Source of the DNA: an uncultured Eubacterium sp.
GTDB taxonomy: Bacteria; Bacillota; Clostridia; Lachnospirales; Lachnospiraceae
Direction of reading: 5' to 3'
DNA: 59,926 nucleotides
Assembly: GCA_910584065.1 (NCBI GenBank)
Contig: CAJTZN010000020.1
Span: forward strand, 1 to 59,926
Shown here: positions 42,335 to 51,330 of the stretch, piece by piece
Position numbering within the stretch: the first letter of the stretch is position 1
Layout of the letters: every line of letters starts with the position of its first letter
Notes under the pieces: model-generated
Seen by the model: the letters and a program-made list of their open reading frames with translations, nothing else
Databases searched by the model: none
What the model was told of the DNA's origin: nothing
Made by a program: the position numbers and the translations under genes

Positions 42335-42760
42335 TTGCGGCATTTAAACTGTTCCATAGTGTTTAATAAACAAAAAGACCAGGTGCTGTTCTGCAGGCGT
42401 GCAAAGGAACCGTTCAAAGGTTTATACAATTTTGTGGGTGGAAAAGTAGAGCCAGACGAATGTTCTTTTGATGCAGCATATAGGGAACTGCTGGAAGAAA
42501 CGGGGATTGGAAAAGATAAAATCTGCCTGTACCGCTTGATGGATCTCACATATTATGAACAGGATTATGTGTTAGAAATATATGTGGGACAATTGCAGAA
42601 TGACGATGTGCAGCTCCGGGAAGAAGTAAATCCGCTCGAGTGGCTGCCGCTTACAGAAGATTTTGCAGACGCAGGACGGTTTGCGGGAGACCAGAATGTT
42701 GCGCATATCATCAGAGTGGCATTAAAATTTCCGCTTGAGGAGAAAAGGACAGGCCGATGA
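42335..42760 (+). CDS. NUDIX hydrolase (MutT-like)
   Basis: A 141-residue pyrophosphohydrolase. The NUDIX box GGKVEPDECSFDAAYRELLEETGI fits G-x5-E-x7-REUxEExGU exactly and binds the catalytic magnesium. The N-terminus (NCSIVFNKQKDQVLFCRRA) is MutT-like, so 8-oxo-dGTP or another nucleoside diphosphate derivative is a plausible substrate. The start is TTG at 42335, with AAAGGAGGG at 8 nt. It is a single gene ahead of the rubredoxin fusion gene. Confidence 0.9.
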   Translation: MRHLNCSIVFNKQKDQVLFCRRAKEPFKGLYNFVGGKVEPDECSFDAAYRELLEETGIGKDKICLYRLMDLTYYEQDYVLEIYVGQLQNDDVQLREEVNPLEWLPLTEDFADAGRFAGDQNVAHIIRVALKFPLEEKRTGR

Positions 42761-42850
42761 CGGATGACACCGGCCTGCTCATGCAGATGGTTATACCGAA
42801 AGAAGCAAAATAATGATTCCAAATACAAAAAATCTAAGGAGGTATACACG

Positions 42851-44881
42851 ATGGTTTACAAATGCAGTATTTGCGGCTATGTATATGACGAGGAAAAAGA
42901 AGGAAAACCCTTCTCCGAATTGACGGAGTGCCCTGTCTGCAAACAGCCGCCGGAGAAATTTGAGGCAGAAGAAGCGCCAAAAGACGCACCAAAGGACGCG
43001 GCCGTTGCCCCGGAAGCTGTGAGCAGACCCGCTTCCATAAACGCCGAAGGTCTGGAACTCGCATACCCGCAGGAAACCCGGAAGACGGACAGCGATTACC
43101 GTTACATGAAAGAAATACACGAAATGGCGGTTACCGGAAAATCCGCGATCGAGGCGATGGGTACACGGATGGATATGCCGAATTGGGACGATGTTCTCGT
43201 GCTCGGCGCGCAATTAAATCCGATGCCTCTGGATGAACATGCAGAGGTGTCCCTGAAAACCGTGATCGGAAAGCATGCCAAAAAACCGATGGTACTTGAT
43301 ATGCCGGTCTATATTTCACACATGTCGTTCGGCGCGCTCTCCAAAGAAACCAAAATCGCACTGGCGAGAGGAAGCGCGGCGGCCGGTACGGCGATGTGCA
43401 GCGGGGAGGGCGGTATCCTGCCGGAAGAAAAAGAAGCGGCCTATAAGTACATTTTCGAATACGTGCCGAATCTTTACAGCGTGACCGACGAGAACCTGAA
43501 AACGTCCGATGCCATCGAGATCAAGATCGGACAGGGAACGAAACCGGGAATGGGCGGACATTTACCAGGAAGTAAAGTGACGCCCGAAATTGCAAGGATC
43601 CGCAATAAGCCGCTCGGGGAGGATGTCATCAGTCCTTCGAAATTTCCCGACATTCACAATGCGGATGATTTAAGAAATCTGGTCAGCGAGCTGCGTACAC
43701 GGAGCGAGGGCAGGCCAATCGGTATCAAGATCGCTGCCGGGCGCATTGAGAAGGATCTGGAATTCTGTGTCTATGCCAAACCGGATTTCATTACGATAGA
43801 TGGACGGGGCGGGGCAACGGGAGCATCTCCCGCCATCATCAGGGATTCCACCAGCGTTCCGACGATCTATGCGCTCTACCGCGCGAGAAAATATCTGGAT
43901 GCCGTCGGCTCGGATATCGATCTGGTCATCACAGGAGGACTCCGGGTTTCGTCTGATTTTGCCAAAGCGTTGGCGATGGGAGCAGACGCGGTAGCAATTG
44001 CTTCGGCCGCTATGGTGGCAGCTGCCTGTCAGCAGTACCGGATCTGCGGCAGCGGGATGTGCCCGGTAGGGGTGGCGACGCAGGATGAAGCGCTGCGCGC
44101 GAGATTACATATTGATGCCGCCGCCAAGCGGGTAGAGAATTATCTCAACTGTTGTGCCGAGGAACTGAGGACGTTTGCGAAGATTACGGGAAATGCCGAT
44201 ATCCACGGTCTGTCAGTGGATGACCTTTGCACGGTCAGCAGGGAAATATCGGAACACACGAATATTGCGCACGCCGGGGGAGCATCCGTGCGATCCTGCG
44301 GCGTATCATTACCTAATAACAAGGAGGAAATAAACATGGGAAAAACGACAAAGTATGCGGGAACAAAAACGGAAAAAAATCTGGAGGCGGCATTTGCGGG
44401 GGAATCACAGGCGAGAAATAAGTACACCTATTTTGCCTCTGTCGCGAAAAAGGAAGGCTATGAGCAGATTTCCGCCCTGTTTCTGAAAACGGCAGATAAT
44501 GAAAAAGAACATGCGAAAATGTGGTTCAAGGAATTGAATGGGATCGGTGATACAAAAGAGAATCTTTCGTCGGCCGCAGATGGTGAAAACTATGAGTGGA
44601 CCGACATGTATGAAGCGTTTGCCAAAACAGCAGAAGAGGAAGGATTCCCGGAACTGGCAGCGAAGTTCAGGCTTGTGGGTGCCATCGAGAAGCACCATGA
44701 GGAGAGATACCGCGCGCTGTTGAACAACGTGGAGACGGCTGCCGTATTCGAAAAGAGTGAAGTAAAAGTATGGGAATGCCGGAACTGTGGACATATTATC
44801 GTCGGCACAAAAGCGCCGGAAGTTTGTCCGACATGTAACCATCCACAGAGTTATTTCGAGGTGCATGAGGACAATTATTGA
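42851..44881 (+). CDS. Three-part redox fusion: rubredoxin, glutamate-synthase-type FMN domain, rubrerythrin
   Basis: A 676-residue open frame. Residues 1-40 are a rubredoxin (CSIC at 5-8, CPVC at 27-30). Residues 85-480 are a GltS-type FMN-binding barrel with the iron-sulfur cysteines in CGSGMCPVG and the block GATGASPAII. Residues 496-676 are a full rubrerythrin: diiron helices (AFAGESQARNKYTYFA, NEKEHAKMWFKEL, EKHHEERY) and a C-terminal rubredoxin (CRNCGH, CPTCNH). Such pieces are usually separate genes. The joint retains AAGGAGG and an in-frame ATG at 44336, so the rubrerythrin may also be made alone. Expected role: detoxification of peroxide or oxygen, with the FMN part as electron donor; this is inferred. 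Confidence 0.85.
   Translation: MVYKCSICGYVYDEEKEGKPFSELTECPVCKQPPEKFEAEEAPKDAPKDAAVAPEAVSRPASINAEGLELAYPQETRKTDSDYRYMKEIHEMAVTGKSAIEAMGTRMDMPNWDDVLVLGAQLNPMPLDEHAEVSLKTVIGKHAKKPMVLDMPVYISHMSFGALSKETKIALARGSAAAGTAMCSGEGGILPEEKEAAYKYIFEYVPNLYSVTDENLKTSDAIEIKIGQGTKPGMGGHLPGSKVTPEIARIRNKPLGEDVISPSKFPDIHNADDLRNLVSELRTRSEGRPIGIKIAAGRIEKDLEFCVYAKPDFITIDGRGGATGASPAIIRDSTSVPTIYALYRARKYLDAVGSDIDLVITGGLRVSSDFAKALAMGADAVAIASAAMVAAACQQYRICGSGMCPVGVATQDEALRARLHIDAAAKRVENYLNCCAEELRTFAKITGNADIHGLSVDDLCTVSREISEHTNIAHAGGASVRSCGVSLPNNKEEINMGKTTKYAGTKTEKNLEAAFAGESQARNKYTYFASVAKKEGYEQISALFLKTADNEKEHAKMWFKELNGIGDTKENLSSAADGENYEWTDMYEAFAKTAEEEGFPELAAKFRLVGAIEKHHEERYRALLNNVETAAVFEKSEVKVWECRNCGHIIVGTKAPEVCPTCNHPQSYFEVHEDNY
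44336..44881 (+). CDS. Rubrerythrin from an internal start in the fusion gene
   Basis: The ATG at 44336 is preceded at 8 nt by AAGGAGG (44321-44327), a better ribosome binding site than most in this window. Translation from it gives a 181-residue complete rubrerythrin with the normal N-terminus of the family (MGKTTKYAGTKTEKNLEAAF). In the +2 frame a TAATAA double stop lies a few codons before it, as if the upstream gene once ended there. Confidence 0.7.
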   Translation: MGKTTKYAGTKTEKNLEAAFAGESQARNKYTYFASVAKKEGYEQISALFLKTADNEKEHAKMWFKELNGIGDTKENLSSAADGENYEWTDMYEAFAKTAEEEGFPELAAKFRLVGAIEKHHEERYRALLNNVETAAVFEKSEVKVWECRNCGHIIVGTKAPEVCPTCNHPQSYFEVHEDNY

Positions 44882-44913
44882 TCCACATAGAAAAATTTAG
44901 TGTTCAAAAGAAG

Positions 44914-44956
44914 AATCGGGGAAGGGTGATCGGAATGCCCTTCCCCGTTCTTTTCT
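44914..44956 (+). terminator. Terminator after the redox fusion gene
   Basis: CGGGGAAGGG pairs with CCCTTCCCCG across an 11-nt loop and is followed by TTCTTTTC. It separates the fusion gene from the convergent kinase gene. Confidence 0.85.
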
Positions 44957-44989
44957 TTCCCGGCCGCAGTAGAAAAGCTGTACGTACAC

Positions 44990-45505
44990 TTATAGGTGAA
45001 TATCAATTTGGTAGGTATCATCGATCAATACTGGCTCCAAATGATGTTTTTTGCACAACGAAAACATTTGAGCATTTTCCTCTAACACACGTTCCATCGT
45101 ACAGTACTCGTCGTCTAACCGATTTTCGATCACGCTGGCATACTTTTTTATATCATCAAAATGGTCCCGGATATACCGTTCACTCATCACCAGGCAGTAA
45201 TACCGGATATGGTCGAGGTATTCCTTTTCAAAATGGTCCGCCCAGTCAAAAGGGATATAACATCCTTCGACGATAAGATTCTGCTCGTTCTCAACTGCCG
45301 TTTTTACCATTTCACAGACGATCGGCCATAAATATGCGGTCAGGTCATGTTCGTCACTCAAAGGCGTAAGAGAAGTATTTCCGCTGCGGATCAATCCCAT
45401 TTTCAGGTGGTCGATCGACAGATATGGATAATGATACTGTTCCAGTAACTTCTGTGAAAGAGCTGTTTTTCCTGTGTGTGATGCGCCTGTAATTAAAATG
45501 ATCAT
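44990..45505 (-). CDS. Small P-loop kinase-like protein
   Basis: A 171-residue P-loop NTPase. It begins IILITGASHTGKTALSQKL, a Walker A motif G-x4-GKT. It then has SIDHLKMGLIRSG and NLIVEGCYIPFDWADHF, as in small-molecule kinases of the adenylate-kinase or 2-phosphoglycerate-kinase-like groups, and ends in an acidic tail. The substrate is unknown. A ribosome binding site (GGAGGTAAAAAATG) sets the start at 45505. It stands alone between convergent and co-directional genes. Confidence 0.75.
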   Translation of the reverse strand: MIILITGASHTGKTALSQKLLEQYHYPYLSIDHLKMGLIRSGNTSLTPLSDEHDLTAYLWPIVCEMVKTAVENEQNLIVEGCYIPFDWADHFEKEYLDHIRYYCLVMSERYIRDHFDDIKKYASVIENRLDDEYCTMERVLEENAQMFSLCKKHHLEPVLIDDTYQIDIHL

Positions 45506-45645
45506 TTTTTACCTCCATTCTGATTTAAAAATCGAAATATGTATTCCGTCTGCAGCGCAGATGAAAATTTATTCTACGACGGTACAATACACGAACTGAA
45601 ACGGATCATAGATAGTCGAATGAGTTCATGGTTCGCCAAACCAGA

Positions 45646-46443
45646 TCACGACCCGCTTGATTTATAATGTCTCACTCCCAGCTTCCAAAGCATCAGTGCC
45701 GGTACAAAAAACCAGCACGCGAGCAGTGGCAGTACCACATAAAACAGGGAAGTGCGCTGTCCTAATATATATAACAGCGGATAGTACTGGATGAGCGAAT
45801 ACGGGATGACAAAGGTAGTAAAAAGAAGCATCTTCCTGCCGTAAATGCCGAGCGGATACGCCCCGAACTCACGCGCCCCGTCGGTAAACGCATTCATAAA
45901 TTCCAGACCGTCCAGTGTAAAAAAGCACAGGGCGGCGTAAATGAGAAACAGCGATGTGAAAACGACCGTTCCGCCAATGAGCATAAAGAGTATGGTAATT
46001 ATTTTTGCGAAATTCCACTCAATTCCACTTGTCCTGATCCCATAGACAAACATGATGACAGCCTGTGTCATCCTTCCGATCCGGCTCATCTCAAACTTAC
46101 TTCCAAGCACCTGGATCACAGCGTTTTGCGGGCGCACGAGTATCCGGTCAAACTCCCCGGTTCGTACGATGCCGGAAAAGGAATCAAACCCGCGGGCGAA
46201 CATTTCCGCGAGGGAAAATTCAAACAGCATAATGGAAAAGCATAATAAAACTTCGCTGTATGTAAATCCCTTCACGCTCGAAAAGCGCCGGAACATGAAA
46301 AATATCGCCAGAAACATCTGAAATGTCGCTAAAAACTGTCCTGCGACAGACAGGAAAAAGGATGTTTTATACTGCATCGCGCAGCGTACATTGATGGATG
46401 TGTAATGCGCATACAGTCGTATGGCTCCCCCGATTTTCCTCAT
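45646..46443 (-). CDS. ABC-2 type exporter permease (second permease)
   Basis: A 265-residue membrane protein with six hydrophobic segments, including FFLSVAGQFLATFQMFLAIFFMF, IITILFMLIGGTVVFTSLFLIYAAL and the C-terminal LFYVVLPLLACWFFVPALMLW. It fits the ABC-2 permease family seen in three-gene transport operons of Firmicutes. The true start is the ATG at 46443 with TTAGGAGG; a longer open frame running up to 46944 overlaps the first permease gene on the same strand in another frame. It is the last gene of the operon. Substrate unknown. Confidence 0.88.
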   Translation of the reverse strand: MRKIGGAIRLYAHYTSINVRCAMQYKTSFFLSVAGQFLATFQMFLAIFFMFRRFSSVKGFTYSEVLLCFSIMLFEFSLAEMFARGFDSFSGIVRTGEFDRILVRPQNAVIQVLGSKFEMSRIGRMTQAVIMFVYGIRTSGIEWNFAKIITILFMLIGGTVVFTSLFLIYAALCFFTLDGLEFMNAFTDGAREFGAYPLGIYGRKMLLFTTFVIPYSLIQYYPLLYILGQRTSLFYVVLPLLACWFFVPALMLWKLGVRHYKSSGS

Positions 46444-46448
46444 CGTGA

Positions 46449-47252
46449 TCAACCTCCTAACAGCGTGACTCTCTTTACCGCCAGCCGGTACAGGTATTTC
46501 CCGGTCAACGTGACGATCAGGAGCCAGAATATCTGAAGAATGATGGCCTTTTGCATCGCGCCCCCGGACAGATGCCCGCTGTAGATGCGAAACGGTACGT
46601 TCTGCATTGAAGCAAAGGGAAGCAGCTCCAGAAGCTTCGCAAGCTGTTTCGGGAAAAAGGGGAGGGGGATAATGGCCCCCGCGAACAAATCGACAGCGGC
46701 AAGGAACAGTACACGCAGTCCCTGCGGTGATATCGTAAAAAAGGCGAGGATATAAATAAGCGTGCAAAACGATACCGTCACGCCCAGTCCCAACATCATC
46801 GTCAGGAGAAACAAAAAGAAATTCGTAAAACTGGCAGGGGCGCTCAGACCGTACGGCCGCGGCAGGAAAAGCGAGACCGTGAGGATTGGAAAACACCGCA
46901 GCGCTGCACGCGACAACCGGTTTGCCACACTTCTGGAAAACCACATATCATAAATGTTGACTGGCCGGCAAAGTTCGTAGGAAATATTTCCGTTTACGAT
47001 GGCGTCAAAAATTTCATTTTCCATCATCCACGTAGCAAACATGGAAAAAAAGGACTGCTGTAACCATATGTACGAGGCGGTGGCGGAAAAACTCATGGGA
47101 AAGGAAGCGGCGTCGCCTTCATAAAAGGCGTGGTACATCATGATATACATGAAACCCCACACAAACTGGGTGGCGACGCCTGCCAGCGCGGCAGCCCGGT
47201 ACTGCAGACCCATCGTAAACCTCAGCCGGAAAAAGGATAGGTATTTTTTCAT
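46449..47252 (-). CDS. ABC-2 type exporter permease (first permease)
   Basis: A 267-residue membrane protein with about six hydrophobic segments (AAALAGVATQFVWGFMYIMMYHAF, LLTMMLGLGVTVSFCTLIYILAFF, and the last near residues 230-255). It ends 5 nt before the second permease starts and begins 20 nt after the ATPase gene. The pair of dissimilar permeases suggests a heterodimeric channel. Drugs, lipids or polysaccharide precursors are possible cargo; nothing in the neighbourhood decides. Confidence 0.88.
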   Translation of the reverse strand: MKKYLSFFRLRFTMGLQYRAAALAGVATQFVWGFMYIMMYHAFYEGDAASFPMSFSATASYIWLQQSFFSMFATWMMENEIFDAIVNGNISYELCRPVNIYDMWFSRSVANRLSRAALRCFPILTVSLFLPRPYGLSAPASFTNFFLFLLTMMLGLGVTVSFCTLIYILAFFTISPQGLRVLFLAAVDLFAGAIIPLPFFPKQLAKLLELLPFASMQNVPFRIYSGHLSGGAMQKAIILQIFWLLIVTLTGKYLYRLAVKRVTLLGG

Positions 47253-47272
47253 CGTGATCGTCCCCTTTCCCG

Positions 47273-48061
47273 TTAAATATCGTATTGGCGGTACAGTTCG
47301 GCAACTGTCTCATCCATATTCTGATTTCCTGCCTTCATATCATCGAGTGTGCCATCCATCAGGATCTTCCCTTTTCCGATGAGGATGATCCGCTTCGTGA
47401 GCGCCTCGATATCCTGCATATCATGGGTGGTGAGGATCACCGTTGTCCCGTGTGTCTCGTTCTGTTTCAAAATGAAATCCCGGACAGCGAGCTTGGAAAC
47501 GGCGTCAAGCCCGATGGTCGGTTCGTCTAAAAACAGGATGCGCGGGCGGTGTAACAGCGAGGCCGCGATTTCACAGCGCATCCGCTGTCCCAGCGACAAC
47601 TGGCGTGTCGGAGAGCGCAGTAATTCTGATAAATTCAGCAGTTCGGTCAATTCATCAATACTTTGCCGGTAAGTATTGTCCGGAATGGAATAAATATCTT
47701 TTAAGAGTTCAAACGAATCAATGACCGGAACATCCCACCAAAGCTGCGAGCGCTGTCCGAACACGACCCCGATTTCCCGTACGTGCCGGATCCTGTTTCT
47801 GTGCGGCGTGATGCCGTCCACGAGAACGGTTCCGCTGTCTGGTGTTAATATTCCGCTTAGAATTTTTATCGTGGAGCTTTTCCCTGCTCCGTTCGGGCCG
47901 ATGTAGCCGACCATCTCTCCATCCTGGATGGTAAAGCTGACATCATGAAGCGCGTGGATGACTTCATATTCCCGGTGAAAAAAAGCCTTGCATGCGGCAC
48001 GAAAGCCCGCATTTCTTTTTGCAATCTTATACGATTTGCATACGTGTTCCATCGTGATCAT
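47273..48061 (-). CDS. ABC transporter ATP-binding subunit
   Basis: A 262-residue ATPase that powers the two downstream permeases. Walker A GPNGAGKSS, Q-loop VVFGQRSQLWWD, signature LSLGQRMRCE, Walker B RILFLDEPTIGLD and the switch His in ILTTHDMQD are all present. The N-terminal MITMEHVCKSYKIAKRNAGFRAACKAFFHREYE insertion is typical of this exporter group (related to CcmA/NatA-like ATPases). GGAGGAAGC precedes the ATG at 48061. First gene of the operon. Confidence 0.94.
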   Translation of the reverse strand: MITMEHVCKSYKIAKRNAGFRAACKAFFHREYEVIHALHDVSFTIQDGEMVGYIGPNGAGKSSTIKILSGILTPDSGTVLVDGITPHRNRIRHVREIGVVFGQRSQLWWDVPVIDSFELLKDIYSIPDNTYRQSIDELTELLNLSELLRSPTRQLSLGQRMRCEIAASLLHRPRILFLDEPTIGLDAVSKLAVRDFILKQNETHGTTVILTTHDMQDIEALTKRIILIGKGKILMDGTLDDMKAGNQNMDETVAELYRQYDI

Positions 48062-48271
48062 AAATGCTTCCTCCTGGTAGTAATATTTTCATATCTTGCC
48101 AAGTTTCGTACAAAACGATTTCATTTTTGTGGACGTTTTCAGCATATGTATTCAGTAAAAAACGTCAGCATTTATTTTATCATGGATTTGTAAAAATGTA
48201 AATGTCAAAATGGAAATCCAAACAGAGAGAAACTGGTGCTAATGCGGAATATTTAAGAATTTTTGGAAATT

Positions 48272-48538
48272 TTAGATGTAATCCTCATAATGTCCTCGGC
48301 AAGAGATCACATAGATAATATCTTCCCGTTCAAAATAAACAATTCGATTAACTTTGTCGATACGTCTGCTCCAATATCCACTCAAATTCCCTCTTAGTGG
48401 TTCTGGCTTTCCCCTGCCTTCAAAAGGAGTACGTTTTATATCGCTTATTAAAACATTGATACGTTTCAATGTTTTCTTGTCCATTGTTTGCCAATAAAGA
48501 TAATCTTCCCATGCTCGATCTTCCCAAAGTAATCGCAT
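48272..48538 (-). CDS. YoeB/Txe family mRNA-cleaving toxin
   Basis: An 88-residue toxin. The family core is clear: LLWEDRAWEDYLYWQTMDKKTLKRIN, PFEGRGKPEPLRGNLSGYWSRRID, EHRIVY-like RIVYFERE and the catalytic C-terminus CRGHYEDYI. YoeB proteins cut mRNA at the ribosomal A site. The usual antitoxin of YoeB is YefM, whereas here the partner is RelB/DinJ-like. The start overlaps the antitoxin stop (ATGA). Confidence 0.93.
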   Translation of the reverse strand: MRLLWEDRAWEDYLYWQTMDKKTLKRINVLISDIKRTPFEGRGKPEPLRGNLSGYWSRRIDKVNRIVYFEREDIIYVISCRGHYEDYI

Positions 48539-48807
48539 TACTCATCCATCTCCGATAACTCATGTTCAGCAAAATGCGCCTTCCCCTGTGAAACATCACG
48601 AGCTATTTTTTCTAAATAACGCATATTTTTTTCTGAATAAAACGGATCGACACATACATCAAAGGGAATTCGTTTTTCACGGCTGACTTTTTTGGCGAAA
48701 ATAGTAAACGCTGTAGTCATTGACATTCCCAACTCAGAACATGCCTGTTCCATGCTTTTTTTCAATTCTGCATCCATGCGGAAATTTACATTAACTGCCT
48801 GTGCCAT
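48538..48807 (-). CDS. RelB/DinJ family antitoxin
   Basis: An 89-residue antitoxin with the ribbon-helix-helix N-terminus AVNVNFRMDAELKKSMEQACSELGMSMTTAFTIFAKKVSRE, typical of RelB/DinJ, and an acidic toxin-binding tail (HFAEHELSEMDE). It represses its own promoter and neutralises the YoeB-type toxin. AGAGGTGATC precedes the ATG at 48807; the ORF extends 3 codons upstream without that site. Confidence 0.93.
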   Translation of the reverse strand: MAQAVNVNFRMDAELKKSMEQACSELGMSMTTAFTIFAKKVSREKRIPFDVCVDPFYSEKNMRYLEKIARDVSQGKAHFAEHELSEMDE

Positions 48808-48829
48808 ATTGATCACCTCTTTTTTTTAT

Positions 48830-48877
48830 ATCATTATACACTAACGTAATGAAAAAATCAAGGTTTTTCATTACGTT
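48830..48877 (-). promoter_or_regulatory. Promoter and operator of the antitoxin-toxin operon
   Basis: On the minus strand, TTGATT, a 17-nt spacer and TATAAT lie just before the antitoxin. A perfect 14-bp inverted repeat, AACGTAATGAAAAA (48843-48856) and TTTTTCATTACGTT (48864-48877), spans the -35 and spacer. A bound ribbon-helix-helix antitoxin dimer pair would block polymerase. Confidence 0.8.
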
Positions 48878-48934
48878 TACATTACAAATTGCAACGCATT
48901 TGATTGTTTTAATAAATAAATGATAAACAAATGA

Positions 48935-50941
48935 TCAAATTTTCTTCTTAAGCTGTGATACATCAGAAAATGGCTGGGAGCAGTTCTGCCCTTCGCAAAA
49001 ATAATACATCGTTCCTGATTCCGGGAGAGCATAATTTTCTGTAAAAGGCGCGGCTTCCGAAAGAGACACGGCATTCTCCGGATGTTTGAAAAGAACGGCC
49101 GGCGGGGTCTTTGTACAGCTGCGGAGTATGTCTGAGAGTTCCCCGGGGATCTCTGTTTTGGCCGATACACAGACAAGCTCTGCCGCCGGCGACTGGACCC
49201 GGAGAAATGCCAGCAGGGAATAACTGTACCCGGAGGGGGCTTCGCCCGCGCGGGATGACAAAAAGTCGGCCTGGCGTCTGGCTGCTTCCATCCATTTCGT
49301 CTCGCCCGTCAGACGGAACAGCCAGTGGAGAACATGGGCAGCGGCAGAATTTCCGGACGGAACGGCACCGTCGTAAGTTTCCTTTGGCCGGTGGATAAGC
49401 GTCTCGTCATCCTTGCCATAGAAGTAAAAACCCCCGTGTTCTGCATCCCAGAACAGTTCCATCATGCACTCGGCGAGTTCAGAGGCCCGTTTCAGATCGC
49501 GTACGTGAAATGTCGTCTGATATAAATCGATCAGCGCAAGACAGTAAAACGCATAATCTTCCAGGTTTCCGGGAAATGCGCGCTCGCCGTCCCGGTATCT
49601 CACCATAAGCCGGCCGTTTTCATCAAATAAATGAGTTTCGATAAATTGCATGGCGCGCTCCGCCATTTCGATATACGTGTGGTTATCGAGCAAAAAGCCT
49701 GCTTTTGCGCAAGAAGAAATCATCATGGCATTCCAGGATGTCAGTATTTTATCATCCAAATGGAGCGTCATCCGGTTTTTCCGGTACACGAAAACCGCTT
49801 CGCGAAGCTGTTCGATTTGTTCCGGCGTCTGTGCATAGTCTTTGTTCTGTAACAGGTTGGGAATGTTTTTTCCCTCAAAGTTTCCGCCGTCCGTTATGCC
49901 AAACCAGTGGCAGAACTGCTCCGTCCCGTCACCTAATACATCCGAAAGTTCACGTTTGGTAAAGACATAATATTTCCCTTCCGCTCCTTCGCTGTCGGCG
50001 TCCTGGCCGCAGTAGAATCCGCCGTCACGGCATGTGAGTTCCCGCTGTATAAACGCGAGTGTCCGGGAAATGATGTCTCGGTAATATTCCTTTTTTGTAA
50101 TACGAAATGCCAGGGCATATGCCTGAACGAGCCAGGCATTATCGTAGAGCATTTTTTCAAAATGGGGAACGAGCCATTTTTCATCGGTGGAATAGCGGGA
50201 AAAGCCGCCGCCGATCTGGTCAAATAGTCCTCCCCGTGCCATTTCGTCCAATGTTTTTTCCACCATACGCAGACATTCGATGTCGTCGAACGCCTGACTG
50301 TATTCGAGTAAAAAGATGAGATTGTGCGGGGCGGGGAATTTCGGCGCGGTACCAAATCCCCCGTTCTGTTTGTCGAAACGGAACTTAAATTCCTGAACTC
50401 CGCGGTTGATAAGCGTTTTGAGGTCGTCAGCCTGTGAAGTCTGCTCTTGCCGGTTCAACGCAGCTACGATCATCTGTCCGGTCTGCATGAGACGGTCACG
50501 GTCCCTGTTCCACAAAAGAACTGTATGTTCCAGCAGCTCCTTCAGGCCGGGTGAGCCATAACGGGCATGTTTCGGCAGATATGTTCCGGCAAAGAAAGGC
50601 TCTTGATCCGGGGTCATCAAAATGGTCATCGGCCATCCGCCCGAACCGGTCATCGCCTGACAGACTGCCATGTAAACAGCATCTATATCCGGACGTTCTT
50701 CCCGGTCCACCTTGACCGGCACAAAGGATTCGTTTAATATTTGCGCAATTTCTTGATCCTCAAAAGATTCGTGTGCCATAACGTGGCACCAGTGGCATGT
50801 CGAATATCCGATGCTGAGGAAAACCGGTTTTTCTTCTTTTTTTGCTTTTTCAAATGCTTCATTTCCCCAGGGAAACCAGTCCACAGGGTTTTCTCTGTGC
50901 TGTAAAAGGTACGGTGATTTTTCGTTTTTTAAATGGTTCAT
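48935..50941 (-). CDS. DUF255 thioredoxin-fold / glycosidase-like protein (YyaL, SSP411 family)
   Basis: A 668-residue cytoplasmic protein. The N-terminal 170 residues form a thioredoxin-like domain with LSIGYSTCHWCHVMAHESFED (CxxC) and PVKVDREERPDIDAVYM, GGWPMTI. The remainder is an (alpha/alpha)6-barrel-like region related to N-acylglucosamine epimerases (GGFGTAPKFPAPHN, DQIGGGFSRYSTDEKWLVPHFEKMLYDNA, LTSWNAMMISS). The enzymatic function of the family is not known. CAGGAGTG precedes the ATG at 50941. Confidence 0.93.
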   Translation of the reverse strand: MNHLKNEKSPYLLQHRENPVDWFPWGNEAFEKAKKEEKPVFLSIGYSTCHWCHVMAHESFEDQEIAQILNESFVPVKVDREERPDIDAVYMAVCQAMTGSGGWPMTILMTPDQEPFFAGTYLPKHARYGSPGLKELLEHTVLLWNRDRDRLMQTGQMIVAALNRQEQTSQADDLKTLINRGVQEFKFRFDKQNGGFGTAPKFPAPHNLIFLLEYSQAFDDIECLRMVEKTLDEMARGGLFDQIGGGFSRYSTDEKWLVPHFEKMLYDNAWLVQAYALAFRITKKEYYRDIISRTLAFIQRELTCRDGGFYCGQDADSEGAEGKYYVFTKRELSDVLGDGTEQFCHWFGITDGGNFEGKNIPNLLQNKDYAQTPEQIEQLREAVFVYRKNRMTLHLDDKILTSWNAMMISSCAKAGFLLDNHTYIEMAERAMQFIETHLFDENGRLMVRYRDGERAFPGNLEDYAFYCLALIDLYQTTFHVRDLKRASELAECMMELFWDAEHGGFYFYGKDDETLIHRPKETYDGAVPSGNSAAAHVLHWLFRLTGETKWMEAARRQADFLSSRAGEAPSGYSYSLLAFLRVQSPAAELVCVSAKTEIPGELSDILRSCTKTPPAVLFKHPENAVSLSEAAPFTENYALPESGTMYYFCEGQNCSQPFSDVSQLKKKI

Positions 50942-51143
50942 GGAAACACTCCTGTTGTTTTCGTTTTGCCAGCCATTGCTCCGGCCTCTCATTTCAGATT
51001 ATTTTTTCCATTTCAGAAAATGATATGCAAAACATAATCCCCGCGCGAATGGTTACACTAAGGGAAAATAAAAGAAGAAAGGTAACTATTAAAAAAAAGC
51101 CTGAAAAATCAATAATTTAGGGCTTGACATTATAGGAAGGAAG

Positions 51144-51320
51144 ATGACGATGAAAGAGTCAAGACAGGAACGGCCGGTGCGGACAATTCCAGATGGTGTA
51201 TGGGAGGCAAGCCGCCCGGAAAAGAAAGAAAACAGATCCGGGAGCGGATCTGAAAAAGATCCGGCGGTAGACGCGCAGGGGAACGGGTATCCGGAGCGTC
51301 CCGGGCGGGATAGGCACTAG
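51144..51320 (+). CDS. Small hypothetical protein
   Basis: A 58-residue basic and charged frame (MTMKESRQERPVRTIPDGVWEASR...) with AGGAAGGAAG upstream of the ATG at 51144; a second ATG at 51150 is also possible. Arg, Glu, Gly and Pro dominate, so it should be disordered. No family recognised. Coding status uncertain. Confidence 0.4.
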   Translation: MTMKESRQERPVRTIPDGVWEASRPEKKENRSGSGSEKDPAVDAQGNGYPERPGRDRH

Positions 51321-51330
51321 CATTTCTTGT

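Noticed and set aside
45646..46944. 432-residue frame as one long permease
   Set aside because: The first 167 codons overlap the other permease gene out of frame; the ATG at 46443 has a strong ribosome binding site.
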